Source: Candidatus Uabimicrobium amorphum (GTDB lineage Bacteria; Planctomycetota; Uabimicrobiia; Uabimicrobiales; Uabimicrobiaceae). From it: DNA of 64,000 nt. Position numbers and translations under genes: made by a program. Under the pieces are notes generated by a model, which saw nothing but the letters and a program-made list of their open reading frames with translations, was not told the origin of the DNA and made no database searches. The stretch's first letter is position 1, and each line of letters starts with the position of its first letter. The stretch covers positions 7,082,501 through 7,146,500 of the forward strand of contig NZ_AP019860.1 in assembly GCF_009002475.1 (NCBI RefSeq), in the 5' to 3' direction. This document shows positions 44,508 through 53,900 of the stretch, in pieces.

Positions 44508-45137
44508 ATGGAAATAATGAGTGTGTTTAAAATTTTACCGAGTCTAGATAAAGAACAAAAACCATCTCTTATACGGAATACTCTACCTCAAAATTCTAAT
44601 CAAGTTTTCACGATGCTTTTCCAAAATGAGCAAAGTATACAAAGAAAACAAAAAAAACACATTTTTGAGCTTTTTTCACCTAATCCCCAAAACAATCCTA
44701 TTCAACAAGCACATAGATCAAATGCTGAACTTCACATGCAGCAACGCTTAGCACAGTATCGGAATTTATTACCACATATGGCAGGTGAAATTGGTTCTGG
44801 GAAAATTCTCAAAGGGGGACATTTAATTTCGGCTATACAAAATACACACCCTGGCGCTGAAATTGAAATAGCGGAAGAAGATCAAAATGGCGTTTGCATT
44901 GGCAGATGGCGAATTCCAGGATATGCTTGGAAAATGAGCACTTTTTTCCCTAGAGGGTGGAGTGAGGATGATCTTTGGAGAGAATTAGCTGGTTCTAATC
45001 AAATAGGACGTAGTCGAGTATCGAAGTCAGGTATACCCATCGTAAAAAAGGGAGATACTTTTTTTCCCGCATTTCAAAGAGAAGAAAGTGCACCTCAAAA
45101 AGGCAAAAAAAACCGAAGAGGCAAGAAAAAGAAATAG
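44508..45137 (+). CDS. Putative T6SS cargo: tag repeats plus EndoU-like RNase domain
   Basis: 209-residue putative toxin. Tags: MSVFKILPS (residue 4), NQVFTMLFQ (about 31) and KHIFELFSP (51), with SIQRKQKK between them. The C-terminal domain resembles bacterial EndoU: GEIGSGKILKGGHLISAI, then KMSTFFPRGWSEDDLWREL. This matches the HxxxG/GGH part and the conserved FFP..WS segment of the family. A Lys/Arg-rich tail ends the protein. EndoU toxins cut RNA. The start could be ATG 44508 or ATG 44517. Confidence 0.65.
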   Translation: MEIMSVFKILPSLDKEQKPSLIRNTLPQNSNQVFTMLFQNEQSIQRKQKKHIFELFSPNPQNNPIQQAHRSNAELHMQQRLAQYRNLLPHMAGEIGSGKILKGGHLISAIQNTHPGAEIEIAEEDQNGVCIGRWRIPGYAWKMSTFFPRGWSEDDLWRELAGSNQIGRSRVSKSGIPIVKKGDTFFPAFQREESAPQKGKKNRRGKKKK

Positions 45138-45210
45138 AACTATTTTGTTAACAAGACTAAACCTGTTCATTTCGAAATAACAGTAATCGCAAAATGGAGA
45201 ATAGCACAAA

Positions 45211-46368
45211 ATGCAGCCAAAAAAAGAAATATTTTCTATTCTCCCAAATGCACAACAAGCAGGTGTTCAAAAGAAAAAACAAGATATCTTTACCATCTTA
45301 CCTAACACTTCTAACAATAAAAACGAAAACCAAAGCGAGCCAGTACAACGCGCAACATTTGGCAAAGCTCCACGTTTCCAAAAAACGTTCACTTCAAAAA
45401 CAGGTCTCACAGGCATCATTTTGGGAGATCACAAACCAATTAAATTCAATTTAAACTACATTCCCAATCTCGAAGAAAAACGGATGTTTGCCCGTTATGT
45501 AAATGCTATTATTCGCGCGTACCCTCTGAGAGAATACGTCTATATTGGCATTGGGGCGAGCTGTGATCTTGTATTGGAATACATCCAACTCAAATACCGC
45601 GACGCTACTCTGGCAAAAATTCCCATTAGTAAAGTAAAAACAATGCCAACAGAAGATCGTGAATGGAGTGAGATTGAGTTAGGGCGGTTACAAAATTATG
45701 TGCAGAAAGCCATCGGTTTAAGTGTTATCAGAGATAGCAGAAAGAAGTTAGTTATGGACGTCACTTCTGGAGGACACTCGCTGAGGATGGTTGGCAATGC
45801 CGTGGAAGCGCTAATGCTTGTTGGAAGTGTAGATCGCTTATCTCTAAACGATTATGTCACAAATAGCACGACGCTCTATGTTCCTAAAGCAAATTACGCA
45901 GGTGCTCACGCACCACTAGACGCCGACAATATGAAATCGCGAAGACTTACCATCGAAGAGAGTGTAAAAAAAATTGTTAAAAAGGGTTCCATGTGGTATT
46001 TCGAACGTGAGTTTGTCGACGAATCTCCTGCAAATAGCGATTCAGATTCATTATCATCATCATCTTCTTCTTATTCTCCTGGATGGTTTAGAAAAGAGCA
46101 AGATTCTAGTGATAGTGACTCTAGTGATGAAGATCCAATGATTGAGTTGTTTTATCCCACAGAATACGATCGGTTTATTGTGGAAGAACTGGGAGCGGCG
46201 AGTCTAATAGGGAAAAGATTGGAAAATGAAGAGTACAAAAACTTAGGGCGTATATATGATAAAATTGCTATGTCTGAAGTTATGCAAGGAAAGTATAGAA
46301 GCGCACAACACGCTTATGATGAAGCCGGACATAGAAGGATCAGGTCGTATGCGGAAAGTTTGTTATAG
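45211..46368 (+). CDS. Putative T6SS cargo: double tag plus unknown domain
   Basis: 385-residue protein. Tags: KEIFSILPN (residue 4) and QDIFTILPN (about 24), with AGVQKKKQ between and EPVQRATFGK after. The middle domain is unknown. It has EYVYIGIGASCDLVLEYIQL and KKLVMDVTSGGHSLRMVGNA; the second is faintly like the PRPP loop of phosphoribosyltransferases, but I do not insist. A Ser/Asp/Glu-rich linker (about 275-305) separates it from a helical C-terminus ending in a TPR-like segment (KYRSAQHAYDEAG). It closes the cargo cluster. Confidence 0.6.
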   Translation: MQPKKEIFSILPNAQQAGVQKKKQDIFTILPNTSNNKNENQSEPVQRATFGKAPRFQKTFTSKTGLTGIILGDHKPIKFNLNYIPNLEEKRMFARYVNAIIRAYPLREYVYIGIGASCDLVLEYIQLKYRDATLAKIPISKVKTMPTEDREWSEIELGRLQNYVQKAIGLSVIRDSRKKLVMDVTSGGHSLRMVGNAVEALMLVGSVDRLSLNDYVTNSTTLYVPKANYAGAHAPLDADNMKSRRLTIEESVKKIVKKGSMWYFEREFVDESPANSDSDSLSSSSSSYSPGWFRKEQDSSDSDSSDEDPMIELFYPTEYDRFIVEELGAASLIGKRLENEEYKNLGRIYDKIAMSEVMQGKYRSAQHAYDEAGHRRIRSYAESLL

Positions 46369-46394
46369 AGAAAACATGTTAATTGAAGCGAAAT

Positions 46395-46488
46395 AATGTC
46401 CAAGTTGTGGCGCTTCGAAATATTTAGATTCGCAGTTGTAACTTGCGATTACAACTACGAAGGGAATGTGCCACGAACTGTGGACATT
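46395..46488. repeat. 94-bp imperfect palindrome, MITE-like
   Basis: The outer arms AATGTCCAAGTTGTGGC (46395-46411) and GCCACGAACTGTGGACATT (46470-46488) are inverted copies with few mismatches. An inner pair CGCAGTTGTAA (46431-46441) and TTACAACTACG (46449-46459) is nearly perfect. Together the whole stretch can fold as one long hairpin. It could be a small transposon remnant or a terminator. It lies directly after the last cargo gene. Confidence 0.5.
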
Positions 46489-46517
46489 ACATTTCTATAC
46501 CTAGGCGATCAGGAAAC

Positions 46518-46754
46518 ATGATAACAAGCTGTTGGAGGATGAGAGGCCAATTATGGATGGGCATCGTCCACTTCGTTTTCGCCTGCTGGACAGTTAATCT
46601 AGTACTCTGTAAAATTGATTACTTTGTGGGGGTGATGTTGCCGTTTCACGCAATCACATTGTTTATTCTGTTAGTTTTAGATATTCTCAGTACTCAATTC
46701 TTTCTTTTCTTGAACAGATGCGGTCTTGCTCTACGTCACTACGAAAATTTTTGA
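46518..46754 (+). CDS. Possible small two-pass membrane protein
   Basis: 78-codon frame with ATG behind AGGA. The product is hydrophobic: MGIVHFVFACWTVNLVLC and VGVMLPFHAITLFILLVLDI would make two membrane helices. It is the only frame between the last cargo gene and the right repeat. It could be an immunity-like membrane protein or a chance frame; the composition is plausible but there is no family match. Weak call. Confidence 0.3.
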   Translation: MITSCWRMRGQLWMGIVHFVFACWTVNLVLCKIDYFVGVMLPFHAITLFILLVLDILSTQFFLFLNRCGLALRHYENF

Positions 46755-46808
46755 TTAAAGCTCTTGCTTTAGATATTGCAAGTAAACTTTTACCTGTTCG
46801 TACCATAC

Positions 46809-47330
46809 ATATTCTTATCACGGTCCTTACCATTGTACTAAAGCGTTCCCATATTACGTTAAAACACTTGTAAAAACAAGTGTTTCAATACGACTACTCT
46901 TCTTCGGCCATTGCTTCATCAAAAAAGTCTTCTTCGATTTCTTCGTCGTAAGAGTTACGACTGGAACCACGTTCGGGTGGTAACTCCAATTTTTCTTGTT
47001 TATTTTCTTGAAATGTCAGTTTTAACGTTTGTATTGCGTCAGACTCCATTTCTACATCAAATATGTATTCAGGAGCGTCTTGGCTACTTGCTGCGGGGGT
47101 TGATTTGATGAAATTTATATTTGCGGCGGGATTATCGATGATGGTGAGTCGCATCTGTACTTTTTTGCTTGTTTTGTTTTCGATACGTATGGAACGGTGG
47201 ATTGTTTCGACCCAGGTTCTTTCAATCATTCGCGGGGAAAGGCGTTTGGAGACGACTTTAGATTTTTCAATTCCGCCAAGTTTGTCAAAAATTTCAATAA
47301 AAGGGTCTTCGAGCCATTGCGTTTGAAATT
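46809..47330. repeat. Right copy of the roughly 525-bp direct repeat
   Basis: Matches 21502-22029 in the same orientation. Here the sequence is part of an intact gene (46894-47589) and its downstream hairpin, so this is probably the original copy. The match stops inside the gene at GCGTTTGAAATTTG. Recombination between the copies would remove the T6SS and cargo block of about 25.3 kb. Confidence 0.9.
46862..46885 (-). terminator. Hairpin after the DUF4139-like gene pair
   Basis: 9-bp perfect stem AAACACTTG/CAAGTGTTT with a TAAAAA loop, 9 bases past the stop of the leftward gene. The same hairpin is in the left repeat copy with a longer stem. The tail lacks a strong T run, so termination is inferred from position. 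Confidence 0.5.
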
Positions 47331-47589
47331 TGTCCTTTGCGGGAGAAACTACCGTTTCGGTAATCGTTAGGGGTATACCCTCTTCTTTTATAATTAGGTT
47401 AGAGGAGGGGATAAACTGTGCCCCTTGTAGCCCACTAAAAACATAGCGCATGTGGGTCGTTAGGGTATTGCTATAGCGAATATTGCTTTCGTTGTATTCT
47501 ACTTTTGCCTTCCATTCTACGGATAGTTTTGCTTTGGAAGAAATGAACGGCACCCATGTCGTTTTTCGCGGTTCTATCGAAATTTTCAT
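46894..47589 (-). CDS. DUF4139-like protein, second half of a split pair
   Basis: 231-residue protein. Segments such as RTWVETIHRSIRIENKTSKK and VQMRLTIIDNPAANINF resemble the C-terminal beta-sandwich part of DUF4139 (mucoidy inhibitor A-like) proteins, where an ex-fold of N-K-K is followed by a P-rich turn. The tail is strongly acidic (YDEEIEEDFFDEAMAEEE). The upstream neighbour gives the N-terminal DUF4140/DUF4139-like part, 10 bases away, so two genes together look like one usual protein. The 3' part is duplicated as a broken copy at 21588-22029. Confidence 0.55.
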   Translation of the reverse strand: MKISIEPRKTTWVPFISSKAKLSVEWKAKVEYNESNIRYSNTLTTHMRYVFSGLQGAQFIPSSNLIIKEEGIPLTITETVVSPAKDKFQTQWLEDPFIEIFDKLGGIEKSKVVSKRLSPRMIERTWVETIHRSIRIENKTSKKVQMRLTIIDNPAANINFIKSTPAASSQDAPEYIFDVEMESDAIQTLKLTFQENKQEKLELPPERGSSRNSYDEEIEEDFFDEAMAEEE

Positions 47590-47599
47590 TGCAAATCTC

Positions 47600-48274
47600 C
47601 TATTTCAGTTTCATCATTCGGACGCGTTTTTTGCGCATTTCTTCTTTGAATTTCTTGGGTTCTAGACGCATATTGGTGGCATCTTCTCCCATGTCTTTCG
47701 CAAAATCAGCGAAAGAAACCTCTACATTTTCAAAACGTTTGGCACTTTCGTTGGTGATGGCGATAAAACCTTTTACCATCGCGGTTTCACCGTTTTCATC
47801 TAGCTCAACGGTTATGGTTGGCTTCCAACTAAAACGTGTGTCATCAATGAAGTATGACATAGTAAGTTTTGTGGAGATCTCTTTGTCGGTTTTGAGACAA
47901 ATCACCAAGTAGACTTCTTCGTCTAGATACGTGCGCAACATAACGGATTCGCATACATCGATAATTTCGGGACGGCGATTGCCTATCTCCACCGAGTTTT
48001 GGATGAGTTTTTCGGCACAAGCGCCTTCGCGTTTTAGGTTATCGTCGACATATTGACGATTCGGTTTTTTTATGACGAATTCTGATATATTTACGTTGGG
48101 TTGGTCAAAATCAATCACCAAAGTTTCGGGGTCGAAACTCGCAGGGACTTCACGTATAACAATTTGATTTGTCCCGGCGGTAAGTGCTAACAACTGTTCG
48201 CGGGAAATTAAACCTCCACCACCACTAAACAAAACAAAGTTTGTGATTTGTGGATTGACTTCTATCTTATTCAT
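47600..48274 (-). CDS. DUF4140/DUF4139-like protein, first half of a split pair
   Basis: 224-residue protein. The start resembles DUF4140: LLALTAGTNQIVIREVPASF, DPETLVIDFDQPNVNISEFVI. Then comes a short helical piece and a beta domain (EVYLVICLKTDKEISTKLTM, FSWKPTITVELDENGETAMV, IAITNESAKRFENVEVSFAD), as in DUF4139. In usual family members a long coiled coil joins these domains in one chain of 500 or more residues; here it is missing and the chain is divided over two genes. The biological role of the family is not settled. Confidence 0.6.
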   Translation of the reverse strand: MNKIEVNPQITNFVLFSGGGGLISREQLLALTAGTNQIVIREVPASFDPETLVIDFDQPNVNISEFVIKKPNRQYVDDNLKREGACAEKLIQNSVEIGNRRPEIIDVCESVMLRTYLDEEVYLVICLKTDKEISTKLTMSYFIDDTRFSWKPTITVELDENGETAMVKGFIAITNESAKRFENVEVSFADFAKDMGEDATNMRLEPKKFKEEMRKKRVRMMKLK

Positions 48275-48306
48275 TTTTTATCTTTCATTAAAAGTCGCGA
48301 ATATTA

Positions 48307-50625
48307 TTATTTTCTGTTATGTTTATACTTATACTTGTACATATTCTTATACTTATACTCATAGTCTTTGAGCCTAAACCTATTCTTCTCATCAGAAAAG
48401 CTAGTCCACTTTACTCCTACAGCCTCCAATCGTTTTTTCAACAAGTTATCTTTCATCAGTGACATCGAATAGCGCTGGGCCTTTGTTGCCTTGTCAAATC
48501 GCACTTCCAAATCATAGTCCACATTCATTTCTTTTAAGAATAGTTTACCTATGGTAACTTTATCATTGGCAAAAGTACGATCCAAAACATCTTTGGTAGC
48601 GATCAGCGCTTCTTTTGCTGATTTCCAATTCGCAACACGTTTGTTCAAGTATTTGACTCCGCGGTGATAACTTTTTACGTCTCTAGAAACCATACTTATG
48701 ATAAAGCTGCGCAAGTAGTCGGTTTTCTTATTCCATTCTTTGTCTTTTCGATGTAATATTCTGTGCATTTTTCTACGTATAGATTTACTCTTGCCAAATA
48801 CGCATTCCGTCAACAAATCAATGGTTTTTAGCTTAGACAAAGAGGCATATTCAAATTTTCCATCGACTTTGTCGAGTACCGCAAAGGCTAACTTGCGAAT
48901 TGTTTTTTCTTTGTGAACAACAAGGGGATACAGACGAGGAATATTCTCTTTGGCATTTTGTTTTAACCACATCGGGTCCAAAGCATCGAGGAAGAATTTA
49001 CATAATTCGGCGTCGTAGTATTCGCTTTCCAAAACATCGAAAAAGTGCATCAAATGGCTTTGGTTTTTATACCACTGGGGGTACACTTCATCAAGCCACT
49101 CTCGGTACTGTGCCCCTTCGAGTATTAACATTGGTACAAGCAAGTCCTCTTGTGCATTTTTCTTTAGCATCTCAATGGCGATTTTATCGCATTCGTGAAA
49201 ATTCAATACGCGAGAGATAACATCTTTTTCCAACGGTTTTGCACTACAAAGGGCACGCATCGCCCATCGACCAAACGTTCTGTCATTCAAGCATTTTAGC
49301 AACACATCAATTGTATTTCTCGGTCTTTCTCCAGGAGTATGTTTTAAAATCTTTAAGGCATGCAGTTTGCGATCGTCAGAATTACTTGTCAAGGCGTTGT
49401 TCACCGTATAGAAAAAACGCGTGTCGGCAGCGGTTAAATCTTCCCACTTCCACTTGATGCTTTGCATATTTTTTTGCGCTTTACGTCGTACATCATGACT
49501 AGGATGAAGTCTCTGTATGGCCAGGTAGTTGGCATACTTCACATCATAATTTATCATAACCAGAGACATTAAGTTCATGGGATCATCTCCGCTTATCAGA
49601 AATTTTGTTCTTTCGTCTATGAATTTTTTCGTTTCCTCGCGCACATACCAATTTCGGTCAATTCCTCGGAGAGATCTTTCCGCGGCTTCTCTTACTTCTT
49701 GATTGGAATCGACGTATGCGATTAGTAAAGAAGGAATGGCTTTGTCCCCCATAAACTCCATCGCCTTTGCCGCTCCTGTTCGATGGTAAGAATCGTCGTT
49801 GTCTAATTGTTTTTGTATACGCGGAAATGGTTCTTTTACTTCCACGACGAAAATAATCGTCACGAGTAACACAATATTAATGACCAGCGGTAAATTTTTA
49901 CGTGAAAAAGGATTCAAAGGAGACGTCCCTTGCCCGCGATCGCCTAATCGTTCTGCTAAGCGGCTAATCCCTTTGCCGATGATGACAAAAACATATGCCC
50001 TAAATAGCAACGCCATACACGACGACATAATAGATTTTTCCGCATTGTGTAAAGACCAGTTAAAAATTTGAAAGGTATCTCCCACATCAATTACTCGATA
50101 TATATTATCTAAAAACCAAAAAATTAAGGTATCTGACATGCTCCAATTATTGGTGTTTGTGTATACAAAATAAAAAAAGACGATGAAGCTCATCTTGCCC
50201 CAATGCCACTCAAAATCAAATTTTTCTTCCAAAAAGTAACGCTTTCCCCAACGTACGAATGCCGAGAGAAGAAATATGTCTACAATCCAGTGCATCGAAA
50301 TAATAATGATACCCGAAAATGAACTATTGTGACGTATCGCCTGGCCAATAATGTCAAATTCTTCCAAAAAATCGAGAATGTCGGCAGCGCGTAGTACGTG
50401 TATTAGCACAAATTGGATCCAATTACCGATATGAGGAGCCTCTGTCCCAGAGAATCGATAGTGGTTTGGGTCAATGTAGTGGTAGGTATACATATGCAAA
50501 ATACAAAATAAAGCAAGCTGTACGAGACAAAGCACAATAGGAGTTTTTCGATTTTTTATCGACAAATAAATACAGTAGAAAAAAGTAATTGCTATCAACA
50601 TGGATAGTAGCGTAAAAATAACCAC
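48307..50625 (-). CDS. Multi-pass membrane protein with HEAT-like repeats
   Basis: 772-residue protein. The first 260 residues contain about seven hydrophobic helices. The rest is soluble and helical with HEAT-like repeats (AAKAMEFMGDKAIPSLLIAY, EVREAAERSLRGIDRNW, VRRKAQKNMQSIKWKW, RKLAFAVLDKVDGKFEYASL). The C-terminus is Lys/Tyr-rich (EYKYKNMYKYKYKHNRK). HEAT domains are protein-protein docking surfaces. GTG at 50625 has an AGGAG site 8 bases ahead. Function unknown. Confidence 0.7.
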   Translation of the reverse strand: MVIFTLLSMLIAITFFYCIYLSIKNRKTPIVLCLVQLALFCILHMYTYHYIDPNHYRFSGTEAPHIGNWIQFVLIHVLRAADILDFLEEFDIIGQAIRHNSSFSGIIIISMHWIVDIFLLSAFVRWGKRYFLEEKFDFEWHWGKMSFIVFFYFVYTNTNNWSMSDTLIFWFLDNIYRVIDVGDTFQIFNWSLHNAEKSIMSSCMALLFRAYVFVIIGKGISRLAERLGDRGQGTSPLNPFSRKNLPLVINIVLLVTIIFVVEVKEPFPRIQKQLDNDDSYHRTGAAKAMEFMGDKAIPSLLIAYVDSNQEVREAAERSLRGIDRNWYVREETKKFIDERTKFLISGDDPMNLMSLVMINYDVKYANYLAIQRLHPSHDVRRKAQKNMQSIKWKWEDLTAADTRFFYTVNNALTSNSDDRKLHALKILKHTPGERPRNTIDVLLKCLNDRTFGRWAMRALCSAKPLEKDVISRVLNFHECDKIAIEMLKKNAQEDLLVPMLILEGAQYREWLDEVYPQWYKNQSHLMHFFDVLESEYYDAELCKFFLDALDPMWLKQNAKENIPRLYPLVVHKEKTIRKLAFAVLDKVDGKFEYASLSKLKTIDLLTECVFGKSKSIRRKMHRILHRKDKEWNKKTDYLRSFIISMVSRDVKSYHRGVKYLNKRVANWKSAKEALIATKDVLDRTFANDKVTIGKLFLKEMNVDYDLEVRFDKATKAQRYSMSLMKDNLLKKRLEAVGVKWTSFSDEKNRFRLKDYEYKYKNMYKYKYKHNRK

Positions 50626-50973
50626 AATATCGCTCCTGAATAGTAGAGAATGTTATTCGCATACGTGTTGTTCGATTGGCCTATTTTTTGCAAATAGTGT
50701 AAAAATGTCTTTTGCATAATTATTTTATCAGATTGTGAGTAGTGAAAGCAAGCGACGTGATGCGTTGCTGACTGCTTTCATGATAAATACTCATATACAA
50801 ACGTTGTCGTAGCTCAGCGCCTAACTTTATTCGTCGATCACTCATAGTAGCTTTACAATGATAATCTGTCACAGCAGCTCAATAGTGAAAATGTTAAGTT
50901 ATATAAATGAGATTTACCCATTAACAATTTCATTTATGCAACCGTCACATTTTTTTATAAGGGGAGGATAAAG
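50626..50973. promoter_or_regulatory. Divergent promoter region with an imperfect palindrome
   Basis: About 350 bases between divergent genes, so both promoters must lie here. Around 50737-50795 GAGTAGTGAAAGCA can pair with TGCTTTCATGATAAATACTC in an imperfect long hairpin. No gene or tRNA is convincing. The giant gene's ribosome site GGGGAGG lies at 50960-50968. Confidence 0.4.
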
Positions 50974-53900
50974 ATGTTTAGTTATTCACGGTTCAAGGGA
51001 TATTGTTTATTCCTCATATTGTTTTTTAGTTTTTATGGAATGATCCTTATTGCGGAGACCATACCAGGTCCGTTTAAGGTCAAGGTAGTCTCGTCTAGTC
51101 ATAAAAATCCACTTGCGAACGTAACGGTTTACATTGGTGGACGCAAAGCGGTGTCAGATCCTGCGGGAGAGGTGGTTTTTGATGGACTTCCCGAGGGAAA
51201 TTATCAACTACGATGCGATCAACCTGGATTTAATCACTATGAAAAACAACTTGCGATACCAAACGGTAAAAGGCCACCACACACGGTGATTCTCACTCCA
51301 GAGGTTCTTACACCTCTTAAGTTAAAACTAGTGGCGTCTATGAGTGGAGAATCCATTCCTCATGCTCGTGTTTATTTGACTAGTGTAAAAGTTCATTCTT
51401 CTTTTGCCGCGAAATTGAACTTTAATCCTAATTGGGAAGGACATGTTACCACGATTCCCGTTCCTGCCGGAACATACTCCATGAGAATTGTTGCAAAAGG
51501 GTTTAAAGATTATCATGCTCTCTTTGTTCACAAGGCCGTAAAAAATAATATCGTAATTAAACTCGATCCTATTTTTAAACCACTGACAACGGCGGTGATC
51601 GTCAAGGGAGACGATGGAAATTTTATTGGCGGTGCTAACGTTGAACTTTGGGAGAGTTATCCTCAGGCAAAAATTGCGGTGAGTAGGAGCAATCAAAATG
51701 GTCTAGCAAAATTCTCCACACTCAAACTAGGAGTGGTGAACCCAATCAACCAAGACAAAGTTCTCAGCACAACATGCCGCAACGAAGTCGTTGCACGGGT
51801 AACCGCAAAGGGGTATCATCCTACATTACAATCCCTGTCTTTGGCAGTTCGCAACCGCAAAATTGTAACGCTAAACAAGATCAAAGAGTTCAGTGAAAAT
51901 GAACCAAATAATAGCAAAGAGCAGGCACAGTTGCTGCGCCCAGGCAATACGGTATCTCTAAAAATTGGTAAATTTAGAGATCAAGACTGGTTTTCATTTC
52001 AGCTAAAAGAGCCCGCCCAAGTGACCTTGTTTATGGCAAAACTTCCTATAGAAATTAGCATGCAGGTAATGAACGCCGCGGGAAAAGTAATCGGCAATTA
52101 CAATCAGTATGCGGGACATGATATTCGTTGGGTGGGACACTACAAAGCGGGAAAATATTTTATCCGTATCTTGGAATGGGGCAACAATGGTTTTTCTCCG
52201 CAAGAGTTTAAACTGAAGATGACATCGCAAACGGCTGCTGATCCACTGGAACCAAATGATAATAAGGCTTTGGCTAGAGACATCAGCGTCGGACAACATA
52301 TGCGCGGGCTGATTTTTCCTGTCGGAGATAAGGATTTTTTTCGCGTCAAAGTAGATCGTCCCGGTCGGGTACAACTGGTCAGTATGTATAACTCAAAATT
52401 TGAGCGTAGCATACGCGTTTTTAATGAAAACAACAGAGTGGTTGGTCATCTGAATATGTACACAGGTCACGGAGGAAAAAATGAGTTTCAGATACAACCT
52501 GGGGTGTATTATATCGAAATTAGTGAGTGGGGAAATAATGGGCTGTCATTAGATCCTTACGATATACGTATCCGTTTTATTAGCGACGACGGAATTGATG
52601 ATCTGCCTCTTATTCCCGGACAACCAATTGTCTCTTTACGACACTTAGAGTTGGATAAGCGTATTTACGGAACGATTAATCCCGTACACGACCAAGATGT
52701 TTATACGATATATGTACCTAGTAAGGGTATGTTGAATATTTACCAGCACGGGGATTGTGAACTTTCTGGTAGTTTATACAACGCGCAGGGAAAACTTTTA
52801 CGGCATGTCAATAGTTATGCGAAACACAGCACACACATGGCTTACGGATTTCAACGGGCACAAACAGTATATTATAGAATGACAGAGTGGGGAAACAATG
52901 GCTGGTCACCATTTCCTTATGAATTGAAAACTTGGTTTAGCCCTGCCGCAGAACTAGAGCGCCTACAACATAATGAAACAATGCAAACAGCAACCCCAAT
53001 AGAACTGGGAGTGTTGGTTCGAGATAACATACATCCCGTAGGGGATCAGGATTGGTATCAAGTAACGATTGATCAACCCGGAACGCTTGAAGTGTGGAAT
53101 AGAGCGCGACCAGAGTTAGACGTGCGCCTCTTCAACGCAAAGGGAAAGCTAGTCGGACATAGAAACATTTATCACAATCATGAGTCTGTGGTGAACTGGA
53201 ACGTACTCCCAGGTATCTACTACATTAAAGTCGCCGACTGGGGAAATAACGGTGCTTGTGCTTGGGACTATGCCATGAAAGTCACTCTAAAACGCGCTGT
53301 TCCTGGTGAAACCGCTGACATGGCGAAAAGCCCTATTGTGCCTTTAAAAATAGGTGAAGCACGAACCTGTGGAATAGAACATGTGGGAGATGTCGAACGT
53401 TATCGCGTTAGCATTCCCGAAAAGGGTGAGTATGCACTAACGATTGGAGGACCACTAGAGTCTTCCATTCATGTCAAAGATATCCGCACCGGAAAACCGT
53501 TTCTTCACTTCAATGCCTATGCTGGACACTCCATCGCGAGAAATTTTAAAACACAAGGTCCAATGGAACTCCTCATTACCGTCCGTGAATGGGGAAACAA
53601 TCAAGCCTCTATCATCCCTAACTGGATTATGGTTGCCAAAAAAGGTGTCGCCTTAACGTTACTGAATCTGGAGTGGAAAACCAATCCCGTCGATCCAACG
53701 AAGGTAACGTTTACCGCTGTTGGTTGTCGTGGTGTAAAACCGTCCGCGAATATTGCACTTGATATTAACAATGACGGCCACACAGATGCCACCTTAACGA
53801 AAGGTGCCAAGAAAACTCTAGACTTTCCCAAACAAGGTCTTTACAAAATTCACTATCACGGTCGTAACAAACACAGTAGCTATCGCGGAGAAATGTGGGT

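Noticed and set aside
50801..50840. GTAGCTCAGCGCCTAAC, resembling a tRNA D-arm
   Set aside because: No matching T-arm or acceptor stem is found in the following 80 bases.
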